Assembly (NCBI RefSeq): GCF_010020825.1 | Contig: NZ_JAACJE010000001.1 | Span: 1 to 64,000, forward strand | DNA from: Acidovorax sp. 210-6 | GTDB taxonomy: Bacteria > Pseudomonadota > Gammaproteobacteria > Burkholderiales > Burkholderiaceae_C | Direction: 5' to 3' | DNA: 64,000 nucleotides | In this document: positions 33,984 through 43,233 of the stretch, one piece after another | Layout of the letters: each line of letters starts with the position of its first letter | Position numbering within the stretch: the first letter of the stretch is position 1 | Program-made: the position numbers and the translations under genes | The notes under the pieces: generated by a model | Databases searched by the model: none | Seen by the model: only the letters and a program-made list of their open reading frames with translations | Told to the model about the DNA's origin: nothing

Positions 33984-35501
33984 ATGAACCACGACAAGAA
34001 CGTCACCACCACCATCGGCCACCTGATCGACGGCCAGATCGTTGCCGACACCGAGCGCACGCAGCCCGTCTTCAACCCCGCCACCGGCCAGTCGGCCACC
34101 AGCGTGGCGCTGGCGAGCCAGGCCACCGTCGAGGCGGCCATCGCCTCCGCCGAGGCCGCCTTTCCCGCCTGGCGCAACACGCCGCCGCTCAAGCGCGCGC
34201 GGGTGATGAGCAAGCTGAAGGTGTTGCTCGAAGAAAACGCCGACAAGATCGCCGCCATGATCACCGCCGAACATGGCAAGGTGCTGGCCGACGCGCACGG
34301 CGAGCTGCAGCGCGGCATCGAGAACGTGGAATACGCGAGCTACGCCCCCGAGCTGCTCAAGGGCGAGCACAGCCGCAATGTGGGACCCAGCATCGATTCG
34401 TGGAGCGAATTCCAGGCGCTGGGCGTCACGGCGGGCATCACGCCCTTCAACTTTCCGGCCATGGTGCCGCTGTGGATGTGGCCCATGGCCGTGGCCTGCG
34501 GCAACACCTTCGTGCTCAAGCCCTCCGAGCGCGATCCGACCAGCGCCCTGTTCATTGCTCAGCTGGCGTTGGAAGCGGGCCTGCCGCCCGGCGTGCTGAA
34601 CGTGGTCAACGGCGACAAGCTGGCCGTGGACACGCTGCTGCAGGACCCGCGCGTGAAGGCGGTGAGTTTCGTCGGGTCCACGCCCATCGCTGAATACATC
34701 TACGCCGAAGGCTGCAAGCACGGCAAGCGCGTGCAGGCCCTGGGCGGCGCCAAGAACCACGCCGTGCTCATGCCCGACGCCGACGTCGGCAACGCCGTCA
34801 GCGCGCTCATGGGCGCGGCCTATGGGTCGTGCGGCGAGCGCTGCATGGCCATCCCGCTGCTCGTGGCCGTGGGCGACGAGGTGGGCGATGCCGTGGTGGC
34901 GGGCCTGAAGGCCGAGATCGCCAAGATGAAGGTCGGCCCGGGCACCGACAACGGCAACGACATGGGCCCGCTGGTGACGAAGCAGCACTTCGAGAAGGTG
35001 AAGGCCTATGTGGACAGCGGCGTGGCCGAGGGCGCCACGCTGGTGGTCGATGGCCGGGGCGTGCAGGTGGCCGGCCATGAGGAAGGCTACTTCCTGGGCG
35101 CCTGCCTGTTCGACCACGTCAAGCCCGGCATGAAGATTTACCAGGAAGAAATCTTCGGCCCCGTGCTCGGCGTGGTGCGCGTGAAGACGCTGCAGGAAGC
35201 CATGCAGCTCATCAACGACCATGAATACGGCAACGGCACCTGCATCTTCACGCGCGACGGCGAGGCCGCGCGCTACTTCACCGACCACATCCAGGTCGGC
35301 ATGGTGGGCGTGAACGTGCCCCTGCCCGTGCCGGTGGCCTACCACTCGTTCGGCGGCTGGAAGCGCAGCTTGTTCGGCGACCTGCACGCCTATGGGCCGG
35401 ATGCCGTGCGCTTCTACACCAAGCGCAAGACCATCACCCAGCGCTGGCCTTCGGCCGGCGTGCGAGAAGGGGTGGTGTTCAGCTTCCCGAGCAGCCGCTG
35501 A
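33984..35501 (+). CDS. mmsA: Methylmalonate-semialdehyde dehydrogenase (CoA-acylating)
   Basis: 505 aa aldehyde dehydrogenase that turns malonate or methylmalonate semialdehyde plus CoA and NAD into acetyl- or propionyl-CoA. Motifs: TPFNFPAMVPLWMWPMA, KPSERDPTSA, VSFVGSTPIAEYIY and catalytic Cys in YGSCGERCMA. The later PVAYHSFGGWKRS is as in the family. ATG 33984 is preferred; a TTG at 33972 is possible. No good ribosome site is seen, and a family A repeat sits directly upstream. It should act after the aminotransferase in beta-alanine breakdown. Confidence 0.93.
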   Translation: MNHDKNVTTTIGHLIDGQIVADTERTQPVFNPATGQSATSVALASQATVEAAIASAEAAFPAWRNTPPLKRARVMSKLKVLLEENADKIAAMITAEHGKVLADAHGELQRGIENVEYASYAPELLKGEHSRNVGPSIDSWSEFQALGVTAGITPFNFPAMVPLWMWPMAVACGNTFVLKPSERDPTSALFIAQLALEAGLPPGVLNVVNGDKLAVDTLLQDPRVKAVSFVGSTPIAEYIYAEGCKHGKRVQALGGAKNHAVLMPDADVGNAVSALMGAAYGSCGERCMAIPLLVAVGDEVGDAVVAGLKAEIAKMKVGPGTDNGNDMGPLVTKQHFEKVKAYVDSGVAEGATLVVDGRGVQVAGHEEGYFLGACLFDHVKPGMKIYQEEIFGPVLGVVRVKTLQEAMQLINDHEYGNGTCIFTRDGEAARYFTDHIQVGMVGVNVPLPVPVAYHSFGGWKRSLFGDLHAYGPDAVRFYTKRKTITQRWPSAGVREGVVFSFPSSR

Positions 35502-35537
35502 CGGTGCGGCCCCGTGCGGGCCGCTTCCAGGCCCCTT

Positions 35538-35572
35538 GCCCTGCAGTCTTTCGGTCTGCAGGGCATTTTGTT
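35538..35572 (+). terminator. Rho-independent terminator after mmsA
   Basis: Perfect 9-bp stem GCCCTGCAG / CTGCAGGGC with a 9-base loop, followed by ATTTTGTT. Confidence 0.8.
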
Positions 35573-35574
35573 AT

Positions 35575-35591
35575 GTGAAATCGATTTTCAC
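35575..35591. promoter_or_regulatory. Inverted repeat upstream of maeB
   Basis: GTGAAA-TCGAT-TTTCAC, 153 bases before the maeB ATG and directly after the mmsA terminator. It could be an operator for an unknown regulator. A TACAAT hexamer near 35661 is a possible -10. The rest of 35592-35743 shows no gene. Confidence 0.35.
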
Positions 35592-35743
35592 GAAAATGCG
35601 TCACAATGGCGACGCCCGGGTCCGCAAAGCTGCTTACCAGGGTATTTACTGAACGCCACCTACAATCAGACCCCCCCGGACCCTGGGGTCCGGCCGCGCA
35701 AAGCCCGCCGCAGGGCGCGCGGTTCCGCCAACTGGAGACTTCC

Positions 35744-38059
35744 ATGCCCGAGAACGCACCGGCCCCGATCCCCCACCTCGACAAGCGCGCGCTGCTGCGC
35801 AAGGCCGCCCTCGAGTACCACGAGTTTCCGAAGCCCGGCAAAGTGGCCATCGCCGCCACCAAGCAGCTTGTGAACCAGCACGACCTGGCGCTGGCCTACT
35901 CTCCCGGCGTCGCCGCGCCCTGCGAGGAAATCGTGAAGGACCCGGCCGCCGCGTTCCGCTACACCAGCCGGGGCAACTTGGTCGGCGTAGTCACCAACGG
36001 TACGGCCGTGCTGGGCCTGGGCGACATCGGGCCGCTGGCGGGCAAGCCGGTGATGGAAGGCAAGGGCGTGCTGTTCAAGAAGTTCTCGGGCATTGATGTG
36101 TTCGACATCGAGATCAACGAGAAGGACCCGGACAAGCTGGTCGAGATCATTGCGGCGCTCGAACCCACCTTCGGCGGCATCAACCTCGAAGACATCAAGG
36201 CGCCCGATTGCTTCTACGTTGAGCGCAAGCTGCGCGAGCGCATGAAGATCCCGGTCTTCCACGACGACCAGCACGGAACGGCCATCGTGGTCGGCGCCGC
36301 CATCCTGAACGGACTGAAGGTGGCGGGCAAGGACCCGTCGAAGGTGAAGCTGGTCGCTTCGGGCGCGGGCGCGGCGGCACTGGCCTGCCTGGGTCTGCTG
36401 GTCAAGCTGGGCATCCAGCGCGAGAACATCTGGGTGACCGATCTGGCCGGCGTGGTCTACGAGGGTCGCACCGAGCTGATGGACGAGGACAAGCAGTTCT
36501 TCGCGCAGAAGACCGACCAGCGCACGCTCAGTGAAGTGATCGCGGGCGCCGACGTGTTCCTCGGCCTGTCGGCTGGTGGCGTGCTCAAGAAGGACATGGT
36601 GGCCAAGATGGCCGAGCGTCCGCTGATCTTCGCGCTGGCCAATCCGAACCCCGAGATCCAGCCCGAGGATGTGCAGGCCGTGCGCGACGACGCCATCATG
36701 GCCACGGGCCGTTCAGACTACCCGAACCAGGTCAACAATGTCCTGTGCTTCCCCTACATCTTCCGTGGTGCCCTCGATTGCGGAGCGACGACCATCACGC
36801 TGGAAATGGAAATCGCCGCGGTGCATGCCATCGCCGACCTGGCCCAGGCCGAACAGAGTGAGGTGGTGGCAGCGGCCTATGTGGGTGAGAAACTGGCCTT
36901 TGGCCCCGAATACCTGATCCCCAAGCCGTTCGACCCGCGCCTGATGATGAAGATCGCGCCGGCCGTGGCGCAGGCGGCTGCCGACAGTGGCGTGGCGCAG
37001 CGTCCCATCGCCGACATGGATGCCTACCGCGAGCAGTTGCAGACCTTCGTCTATGCCTCGGGCACGATGATGAAGCCCATCTTCCTGGCCGCCAAAACCG
37101 CCGCGAAGAAGCGCGTGGCCTATGCCGAGGGCGAGGAAGAGCGCGTGCTGCGCGCCGCGCAGATCGTGGTGGACGAGCGTGTCGCCCGTCCTACGCTGAT
37201 CGGACGCCCGTCCGTGATCGCCCAGCGCATCGAGAAGTTCGGCCTGCGCCTGCAGGAAGGGCGCGACTACGATGTGGTGAACGTCGAACAGGACCACCGC
37301 TACCGCGATTTCTGGCAGACCTACCACCAGATGACGGCGCGCAAGGGCATCACCGCGCCGATCGCCAAGATCGAGATGCGTCGGCGTCTGACGCTGATCG
37401 GCGCCATGATGCTGCACAAAGGCGAGGTCGATGGGCTGATCGTGGGCACCTGGGGGCACACATCGCACCACCTCAATTACATCGATCAGGTCATCGGCCG
37501 CCGCGCAGGCGTGGCGACCTACGCCTGCATGAATGGTCTGATGTTGCCCGACCGCCAGGTGTTCCTGGTGGACACGCACGTCAACTACGACCCGACCGCC
37601 GAGCAGCTCGCCGAGATCACCATGATGGCGGCCGAGGAAATGCTGCGCTTTGGCATCAAACCCAAGGCCGCGCTGCTGTCGCACTCCAACTTTGGCTCCA
37701 GCGACCAGCCCAGCGCCGTGAAGATGCGCCAGACGCTGGAACTGCTGCGCGTGCAGGCGCCCTGGCTGGAGGTGGATGGCGAGATGCACGGCGACGTGGC
37801 GCTCAACGGCGCTTCGCGCGCGGCGCTTATGCCGCACAGCAGCCTCATTGGTGATGCCAACCTGCTGGTGATGCCGAACATTGATGCGGCCAACATCTCC
37901 TACAACCTGCTCAAGACGGCAGCAGGCGGCAACATCGCCATCGGCCCGGTGCTGCTGGGTGCGGCGCAGCCGGTGCATATTCTGACAGCCAGCGCCACCG
38001 TGCGCCGCATCGTCAACATGACGGCGCTGACCGTGGCAGACGCAAACGCCCAAAGATAA
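35744..38059 (+). CDS. maeB: NADP-dependent malic enzyme with phosphotransacetylase-like domain
   Basis: 771 aa, close to E. coli MaeB (759). Decarboxylates malate to pyruvate, making NADPH. The malic domain covers residues 1-430 ([67 protein letters not shown]). The C-terminal half is a phosphotransacetylase-like domain ([45 protein letters not shown]) that is regulatory in known MaeB proteins. ATG 35744 is chosen for the GGAG site; an upstream reading frame has no family similarity. Confidence 0.96.
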   Translation: MPENAPAPIPHLDKRALLRKAALEYHEFPKPGKVAIAATKQLVNQHDLALAYSPGVAAPCEEIVKDPAAAFRYTSRGNLVGVVTNGTAVLGLGDIGPLAGKPVMEGKGVLFKKFSGIDVFDIEINEKDPDKLVEIIAALEPTFGGINLEDIKAPDCFYVERKLRERMKIPVFHDDQHGTAIVVGAAILNGLKVAGKDPSKVKLVASGAGAAALACLGLLVKLGIQRENIWVTDLAGVVYEGRTELMDEDKQFFAQKTDQRTLSEVIAGADVFLGLSAGGVLKKDMVAKMAERPLIFALANPNPEIQPEDVQAVRDDAIMATGRSDYPNQVNNVLCFPYIFRGALDCGATTITLEMEIAAVHAIADLAQAEQSEVVAAAYVGEKLAFGPEYLIPKPFDPRLMMKIAPAVAQAAADSGVAQRPIADMDAYREQLQTFVYASGTMMKPIFLAAKTAAKKRVAYAEGEEERVLRAAQIVVDERVARPTLIGRPSVIAQRIEKFGLRLQEGRDYDVVNVEQDHRYRDFWQTYHQMTARKGITAPIAKIEMRRRLTLIGAMMLHKGEVDGLIVGTWGHTSHHLNYIDQVIGRRAGVATYACMNGLMLPDRQVFLVDTHVNYDPTAEQLAEITMMAAEEMLRFGIKPKAALLSHSNFGSSDQPSAVKMRQTLELLRVQAPWLEVDGEMHGDVALNGASRAALMPHSSLIGDANLLVMPNIDAANISYNLLKTAAGGNIAIGPVLLGAAQPVHILTASATVRRIVNMTALTVADANAQR

Positions 38060-38071
38060 GCACAAAGAGAA

Positions 38072-38141
38072 AAGCAAGCGCTAACTTTCAGGGGCTGTCA
38101 AGCCCCGTATTCCTGCCTAAAGATTGGGCAAATGCTTGCTT
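38072..38141 (+). terminator. Nested stem-loop terminator after maeB
   Basis: Outer arms AAGCAAGC / GCTTGCTT (38072-38079, 38134-38141), with the T-run directly following, enclose a tight hairpin GGGGCT-GTCA-AGCCCC at 38091-38106. Confidence 0.6.
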
Positions 38142-38171
38142 TTTTCGGGGGGTTCAGTCACACTTACGGCT

Positions 38172-38191
38172 CGAAATTTCGGGTTAACCCG
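38172..38191. promoter_or_regulatory. Two overlapping perfect palindromes before the RNase gene
   Basis: CGAAATTTCG (38172-38181) overlaps CGGGTTAACCCG (38180-38191) by two bases, 23 bases before the RNase start codon. A regulatory site is possible. Confidence 0.35.
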
Positions 38192-38214
38192 TAGTTTCTG
38201 AAAGGTGTCGATTG

Positions 38215-38622
38215 ATGCTGAAGGCTTGGTCCAGCGGGGCGCACAAGGCTGTCGCTGCATTGATGTTGGGTGTTGTCTGTGCGTTGCTGCCCCAGCCGGG
38301 CATGGCGCGCAACCAGCCGTCCACCGGCGGCCTGGACACCATCCGTATTGAACAGTTGCCGCTCCAGGGGCGCCAGACCTATGCGCTGATCCGCCAGGGT
38401 GGCCCCTTCCCTTACGACAAGGATGGCACCGTCTTTGGCAATCGCGAAAGGCTGCTGCCTCAGCACAAGCGCGGCTACTACCGCGAGTACACCGTCAGAA
38501 CGCCAGGTGCGCGCAACCGGGGTGCCCGGCGCATTGTGTGTGGAGGCCTGCAGCCCCGGACGCCGGATGCCTGCTACTACACCAGCGACCACTACGCCAG
38601 TTTTCGCGAAATTGTCGAATGA
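38215..38622 (+). CDS. Secreted guanyl-specific ribonuclease, RNase Sa/barnase family
   Basis: 135 aa. Signal peptide at residues 1-31 (AVAALMLGVVCALLPQPGMA). The mature part matches RNase Sa: GGPFPYDKDGTVFGNRE, GYYREYTVRTPGAR, NRGARRIVCGG and YYTSDHYASF. Catalytic residues by alignment to RNase Sa (Glu54, Arg65, Arg69, His85) are Glu91, Arg102, Arg106 and His126, all present, so the enzyme should be active. It would cut RNA after G outside the cytoplasm. A barstar gene follows after a terminator. The ATG at 38215 has a GAAAGGTG site. Confidence 0.92.
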   Translation: MLKAWSSGAHKAVAALMLGVVCALLPQPGMARNQPSTGGLDTIRIEQLPLQGRQTYALIRQGGPFPYDKDGTVFGNRERLLPQHKRGYYREYTVRTPGARNRGARRIVCGGLQPRTPDACYYTSDHYASFREIVE

Positions 38623-38684
38623 ACCCCTGCACCCAGCGAGCCTGCCTGCTCTGTGCTTGGGGATCCATGACCGAGCCACAGCCT

Positions 38685-38723
38685 CCCGGGGACTTGCATT
38701 GATTGCCCCGGGTGTTATTTTTT
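38685..38723 (+). terminator. Rho-independent terminator between RNase and barstar
   Basis: 7-bp stem CCCGGGG / CCCCGGG with a 14-base loop, then TGTTA and six T. It lies after the RNase stop and 25 bases before the barstar start. Confidence 0.75.
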
Positions 38724-38748
38724 GGACTTGAAAGAAAGAGAAGCGGAG

Positions 38749-39174
38749 ATGGATACACCACTTCGTAAAGACCAGGAAAATCCTCTGCGCGGTGTTCGCC
38801 CCAACATCGTGCAGTCGATCCGCGCCTTCCGGGTGCACGATCTGCAGGACGCAGCCGCACGGCTGGGTCAGCATTTCCTGTACGCCAATCTGGCGCACGC
38901 ACAGTCCAAGCAGGATGTGCTGGACCTGATCGCGCAGCAGTTCACCTTCCCCGCGCATTTCGGGAAGAATTTCGATGCGCTGTCCGACTGCCTGACCGAT
39001 CCGCTGCACAAGTCCGGCCCGCAGCCTGGCTTCATCGTGGTGCTGGAGCAGATCCCTGCCACCGCCAAGTTCGACAAGGAAGCCCGCGAGCAGCTTCTGG
39101 ACGTGTTCCGCGACGCAGCCGACTACTGGGCCGATCGCAAGATACCGTTCCGGTGTTTCTATTCTTTTCTGTAG
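38749..39174 (+). CDS. Barstar-family ribonuclease inhibitor
   Basis: 141 aa. The barstar fold is seen at KQDVLDLIAQQFTFPAHFGK followed by NFDALSDCLTDP, the segment that plugs the RNase active site (barstar Asp39 region). An N-terminal extension of about 45 residues precedes it and there is no signal peptide, so it stays in the cytoplasm. It is probably the immunity partner of the RNase gene upstream and protects the cell from enzyme that fails to be exported. The ATG 38749 start has an AGAGAAGCGGAG stretch. A TTG at 38722 is a less likely start. Confidence 0.88.
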   Translation: MDTPLRKDQENPLRGVRPNIVQSIRAFRVHDLQDAAARLGQHFLYANLAHAQSKQDVLDLIAQQFTFPAHFGKNFDALSDCLTDPLHKSGPQPGFIVVLEQIPATAKFDKEAREQLLDVFRDAADYWADRKIPFRCFYSFL

Positions 39175-39365
39175 CCCGTTCTGCAACCACCGGCCAAGCA
39201 GAACGGGCCAGCGAGGCCCAGGCGAACCCCGCCGCCGTACAGGGAATCGACATCGGCGGCGATTGCGCCGAGAAAATGCCCACCGACAAGCTGGTGGACA
39301 TCTCTCCTCTGGCACTGCGCATGAGCAGTCCATTCAACTCGGGATACTGGCTCACCGCTGCCTGA
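39153..39365 (+). CDS. Doubtful small ORF after barstar
   Basis: 70 codons from a GTG that overlaps the barstar end by 22 bases. Not recognised: an N-terminal hydrophobic stretch (FLFFSVARSA) and then AVQGIDIGGDCAEKMPTDKL. Codon third positions look gene-like over part of it, but there is no ribosome site and no family. It may be a remnant. It covers most of the 310-base gap between barstar and radA; the remainder holds a hairpin and a -10-like box. Confidence 0.22.
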   Translation: MFLFFSVARSATTGQAERASEAQANPAAVQGIDIGGDCAEKMPTDKLVDISPLALRMSSPFNSGYWLTAA

Positions 39366-39388
39366 GTGCGTTGGCGCCGACCCTTCGC

Positions 39389-39409
39389 AGCCCGTCCTCG
39401 TGACGGGCT
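39389..39409 (+). terminator. Hairpin before radA
   Basis: Perfect 8-bp stem AGCCCGTC / GACGGGCT with a 5-base loop, without a strong T-run. It would end transcripts from the barstar side. Confidence 0.5.
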
Positions 39410-39453
39410 GTGTCGTTCATGGAGCCGCATCAAGGTAGCGCACCTGCAGCCGC

Positions 39454-39459
39454 TATAGT
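39454..39459 (+). promoter_or_regulatory. Candidate -10 box of radA
   Basis: TATAGT, 25 bases before the radA ATG. No matching -35. Confidence 0.3.
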
Positions 39460-39484
39460 CGCAAGCCAACGCCGACCTGTGCCC

Positions 39485-40858
39485 ATGTCCCGAGACAAAA
39501 CCCTCTACTCCTGCGCTGAATGCGGCGGAACCACGCCCAAATGGCTGGGCCAGTGCCCCCACTGCCGGGCGTGGAACACCTTGACAGAAGCCCTGGCCGA
39601 GCCCGCCACGGCACGCAACCGCTACGGGCAAGGCCATGCGCTGAATGCAGCGCAACCCGTGGCGCCGCTATCGGCCATCGAGGCTTCGGAAGTGGCGCGT
39701 GCGGCCAGCGGGATCGAGGAGCTCGATCGGGTGCTGGGTGGCGGCATCGTCGAGGGGGGCGTGGTGCTCATCGGCGGCGACCCGGGCATTGGGAAATCCA
39801 CGCTGTTGCTGCAGGCGCTCGATGCCCTGCAGCGTGCAGGCCTGCCCACGCTGTATGTCACGGGCGAGGAAAGTGGTGCCCAGGTCGCTCTGCGCTCGCG
39901 CCGCTTGGGTTTGGAGCACAGCCAAGTGCAGGTGCTGGCCGAAACCCAGCTGGAGAAAATTCTGGCCACCGTGGAGGCCACACAACCGGCGGTCGCTGTG
40001 ATCGACTCGATCCAGACCATCTATTCCGACCAGTTGGCCTCGGCCCCCGGTTCGGTGGCACAGGTGCGCGAATGTGCGGCGCATCTCACGCGTGCGGCCA
40101 AGGGCACCGGAGTGGCCATGGTGTTGGTTGGCCATGTGACCAAGGAGGGGGCGTTGGCCGGTCCACGCGTGCTGGAGCACATGGTGGACACGGTGCTGTA
40201 CTTCGAAGGTGACACGCATTCCAACTTCCGTCTGGTGCGCGCCATCAAGAACCGTTTTGGCGCCGTCAACGAAATTGGTGTGTTCGCCATGACGGAACGC
40301 GGGTTGCGCGGCGTCAGCAACCCCAGTGCGATCTTTCTGAGTCAGCACAGCGAGCCGGTTCCAGGAAGCTGCGTGCTGGTCACGCTGGAGGGCACGCGAC
40401 CCATGCTGGTGGAAATCCAGGCGCTTGTCGATGGTGGCGGTCCCTCGCCCCGGCGCCTGTCGGTGGGGCTGGAGCGCGACCGCCTGGCCATGTTGCTGGC
40501 GGTGCTGAACCGCCATGCAGGTGTGGCCTGTGGCGACCAGGACGTGTTCGTCAACGCCGTGGGCGGGGTGCGCATCAGTGAGCCGGCGGCCGATCTGGCG
40601 GTGATGCTGTCCATCACCTCCAGCCTGCGCAGCCGGGCGCTGCCCAAGGGCTTCATCGCTTTTGGCGAAGTCGGGCTGGCAGGGGAAGTACGGCCCGCGC
40701 CCCGTGGGCAGGAGCGCTTGCGCGAAGCCGCCAAGCTGGGTTTTACGGTGGCCGTGATTCCCAAGGCCAACGCACCGCGCCAGCCCATCGAAGGGCTGGA
40801 GATCCATGCGGTGGAGCGCATCGAGGAAGCCATGTCCGTGGTGAGAGGCCTGGGCTGA
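39485..40858 (+). CDS. radA: DNA repair protein RadA
   Basis: 457 aa branch-migration ATPase that helps RecA-mediated recombination. N-terminal zinc finger CAECGGTTPKWLGQCPHC (residues 10-27), Walker A GGDPGIGKST, the RadA-specific KNRFG motif (AIKNRFGAVNEIGVF) and the C-terminal Lon-like domain (FIAFGEVGLAGEVRPAP). ATG 39485 places the zinc finger as usual. Length and motifs are normal. Confidence 0.97.
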   Translation: MSRDKTLYSCAECGGTTPKWLGQCPHCRAWNTLTEALAEPATARNRYGQGHALNAAQPVAPLSAIEASEVARAASGIEELDRVLGGGIVEGGVVLIGGDPGIGKSTLLLQALDALQRAGLPTLYVTGEESGAQVALRSRRLGLEHSQVQVLAETQLEKILATVEATQPAVAVIDSIQTIYSDQLASAPGSVAQVRECAAHLTRAAKGTGVAMVLVGHVTKEGALAGPRVLEHMVDTVLYFEGDTHSNFRLVRAIKNRFGAVNEIGVFAMTERGLRGVSNPSAIFLSQHSEPVPGSCVLVTLEGTRPMLVEIQALVDGGGPSPRRLSVGLERDRLAMLLAVLNRHAGVACGDQDVFVNAVGGVRISEPAADLAVMLSITSSLRSRALPKGFIAFGEVGLAGEVRPAPRGQERLREAAKLGFTVAVIPKANAPRQPIEGLEIHAVERIEEAMSVVRGLG

Positions 40859-40913
40859 TCCGTCACGCAAGCAGCCTGTCAGTCCCCTGCGGTCTGATGC
40901 CGGGGCGCCGCCG

Positions 40914-40919
40914 TAAAAT
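40914..40919 (+). promoter_or_regulatory. Candidate -10 box of ilvE
   Basis: TAAAAT, 38 bases before the ilvE ATG, which has an AAAGGA site. No clear -35. Confidence 0.4.
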
Positions 40920-40957
40920 CCCACGATTCGCGAAACCGCAAGCAAAGGACACCTCCC

Positions 40958-41896
40958 ATGAGCCCCGTAGTTCCCTCGATGGCCGACCGTGACGGCAAGA
41001 TCTGGATGGACGGCCAGATGGTCGATTGGCGCGACGCCAAGATCCACGTGCTGACCCACACGCTGCACTACGGCTGCGGCGCCTTTGAGGGCGTGCGGGC
41101 CTACAACACGGTGAACGGCACCGCCATCTTCCGCCTGCAGGAGCACACCGAACGCCTGTTCAACAGCGCCAAGATCCTGCGCATGAAGATCCCGTTCACC
41201 ATGGACGAGGTCAACGAAGCGCAAAAGGCCGTGGTGCGTGCCAACAACCTGGAGTCCTGCTACCTGCGCCCCCTGACTTGGATCGGCGACAAGAAGCTGG
41301 GTGTCTCGCCCAAGGGCAACACCATCCACTTGATGGTGGCCGCCTGGGCCTGGGGCGCCTACCTGGGCGAGGAAGGCATGAAGCGCGGCATCCGCGTCAA
41401 GACCAGCAGCTACACGCGCCACCACGTCAACATCACCATGACGCAGGCCAAGGCGGTGAGCAACTACACCAACTCCATCCTGGCCAACATGGAAGCCACG
41501 GACGAGGGCTATGACGAAGCGCTGCTGCTCGACAGCGCAGGCTTCGTGTCCGAAGGCGCTGGCGAGAACCTGTTTGTCATCAAGAACGGTGTGATCTACA
41601 CGCCCGACCTGTCGGCCGGTGCGCTCAACGGCATCACGCGCAACACGGTGTTTCACATCGCCAAGGACCTGGGCCTAGAGATCGTGCAAAAGCGCATCAC
41701 GCGCGACGAAGTGTACATCGCCGACGAGGCCTTCTTCACCGGCACGGCGGCCGAGGTCACGCCCATCCGTGAACTCGATCGCATCGAAATCGGCGCGGGC
41801 AGCCGCGGCCCCATCACCGAAAAAATCCAGAGCGCGTTCTTTGACATCGTCAACGGACGCAATCCGAAATACGCCCACTGGCTCACCAAGGTATAG
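40958..41896 (+). CDS. ilvE: Branched-chain amino acid aminotransferase
   Basis: 312 aa class IV PLP enzyme for the last step of Ile, Leu and Val synthesis. Visible are HYGCGAFEGVRAY, the PLP lysine in TMTQAKAVSNYTNSILA, EALLLDSAGFVSEGAGENLF and EVYIADEAFFTGTAAEVTPI. It is followed closely by a glycosyltransferase gene (14 bases) and a zf-CHCC gene, and may be cotranscribed with them. Confidence 0.96.
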   Translation: MSPVVPSMADRDGKIWMDGQMVDWRDAKIHVLTHTLHYGCGAFEGVRAYNTVNGTAIFRLQEHTERLFNSAKILRMKIPFTMDEVNEAQKAVVRANNLESCYLRPLTWIGDKKLGVSPKGNTIHLMVAAWAWGAYLGEEGMKRGIRVKTSSYTRHHVNITMTQAKAVSNYTNSILANMEATDEGYDEALLLDSAGFVSEGAGENLFVIKNGVIYTPDLSAGALNGITRNTVFHIAKDLGLEIVQKRITRDEVYIADEAFFTGTAAEVTPIRELDRIEIGAGSRGPITEKIQSAFFDIVNGRNPKYAHWLTKV

Positions 41897-41910
41897 AGCC
41901 GTTGTAGGGT

Positions 41911-42939
41911 ATGCGTATCGTCCACGTCATCCTGACCAACCGATTTGCCGGGAGCGAGCGTTACGCCATTGAGCTGGCCAATGCACAGTCTGCAAGCCAC
42001 GATGTCACCCTCATCCTGCGCAGGACGGCGCACCGCGATCGTCCCACGGGCTATTCCCACAAGGTCGATCCGCGGGTGAAGATCCTCTGGGTGGGGCGGT
42101 GGCTGGGGCGTTGGCAGGCGCGCCGTTGGATACGTCGCTTGAGGCCCGATGTGGCGCATGCCCATTTGAGCGATGGTTGCAAGGCCCTCGGGGGCCTTCA
42201 GGATCTGCGTGGAACGGTTTTGCGTGTGGCTACATTGCACATGCGGTACAAGCCACAGCAGCACCAGAACCTCGACGCGCTGGTCGCCATCGCGCCCTGG
42301 CAGCTGAAGGAAGTGCCATCGCAACTGCGCGCCCATACGGTCCATATCAACAACTGGACGCTGCCGTATGCACCCAGCCCTGGCGCGCGCGCGCTCATGC
42401 GGGCGCGCCACGGCATTGCGGAGGATGCCTGGGTTCTGGGCTCTGTGGGGCGTGTGGAGCACACCAAGGGCCTGGACGTACTTTTGGATGCCTTCGAGAT
42501 GGCTGCGTTGCCTGGGGCTTGTCTGGTGATTGTGGGACAGGGGGCCGAGGTCGAAGCCTTGAAACAGCGCAAGGTACCCGGCGTGTTGTTTGTGGGTTTT
42601 GCTGAAAAGCCTCAGGACTGGCTTGCCGCATTTGATGTGTTTGTGAGCTCCGCCCGCGAGGAGTCCTTTGGGTTGGTGATGCTGGAGGCCGCTGCGGCGG
42701 GCCTGCCTATCATTGCGACCGCGACCGAGGGCGCCCGGCATCTGGCCGATGACGTGGTGGAGACCATCGTGCCCGTGGAAGACCCGGCTGCATTGGCCAA
42801 GGCTTTGCGGGATGCGTTTGAGGAAAGGCCGCTCCGCCGGCAAAAGGACCTGCGCAAGTACGCTGTGGAAACGAGCGTTGCCGAGATCTTTTCCTTTTAC
42901 CAGCGTGAGCGGTCCGTGGTGGTGAAGGCGGGTGCGTGA
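41911..42939 (+). CDS. GT4-type glycosyltransferase
   Basis: 342 aa GT-B fold glycosyltransferase. The N-terminal domain begins MRIVHVILTNRFAGSERYA; the C-terminal nucleotide-sugar domain has VGRVEHTKGLDVLLDAF and the E-x7-E motif EESFGLVMLE. No membrane helices. The nearby O-antigen ligase suggests a role in lipopolysaccharide core or O-chain assembly. Sugar specificity cannot be read. Confidence 0.9.
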   Translation: MRIVHVILTNRFAGSERYAIELANAQSASHDVTLILRRTAHRDRPTGYSHKVDPRVKILWVGRWLGRWQARRWIRRLRPDVAHAHLSDGCKALGGLQDLRGTVLRVATLHMRYKPQQHQNLDALVAIAPWQLKEVPSQLRAHTVHINNWTLPYAPSPGARALMRARHGIAEDAWVLGSVGRVEHTKGLDVLLDAFEMAALPGACLVIVGQGAEVEALKQRKVPGVLFVGFAEKPQDWLAAFDVFVSSAREESFGLVMLEAAAAGLPIIATATEGARHLADDVVETIVPVEDPAALAKALRDAFEERPLRRQKDLRKYAVETSVAEIFSFYQRERSVVVKAGA

Positions 42940-43001
42940 TGTGCCTGCGGGCCTTGATACGGGCCGAATCTTGAAATCATAGTGAAATGGTGATGTGAAT
43001 C

Positions 43002-43208
43002 ATGAGCGAGAACAAAGCGATTCAATTGAATGCCGAGGACCTGGATGGGCAAGGCAATTTCCCTTGCCCCAACCCCAAGGCGGCCGTCAAGCAGTGGAGT
43101 GGTCATCCAAAGGTGTACCTGAGCGCGAAACCCGGACAAGTGGTTGCCTGCCCCTATTGCGGCACCCAATACGCGCTTGCGGCGGGAGTGAAGACGGGCG
43201 GTCATTGA
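43002..43208 (+). CDS. zf-CHCC zinc-finger protein
   Basis: 68 aa. The motif set CPNP, HPKVYL and CPYCGTQYAL places the zinc ligands Cys, His, Cys, Cys of the zf-CHCC family (related to the NDUFS6 C-terminal domain of complex I). The biochemical role in bacteria is unclear. The gene follows ilvE and a glycosyltransferase, a neighbourhood I recall from other beta-proteobacteria. No in-frame start other than ATG 43002 gives the full motif. Confidence 0.9.
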   Translation: MSENKAIQLNAEDLDGQGNFPCPNPKAAVKQWSGHPKVYLSAKPGQVVACPYCGTQYALAAGVKTGGH

Positions 43209-43233
43209 TACCGATGATCGGCCGGGAATATCC

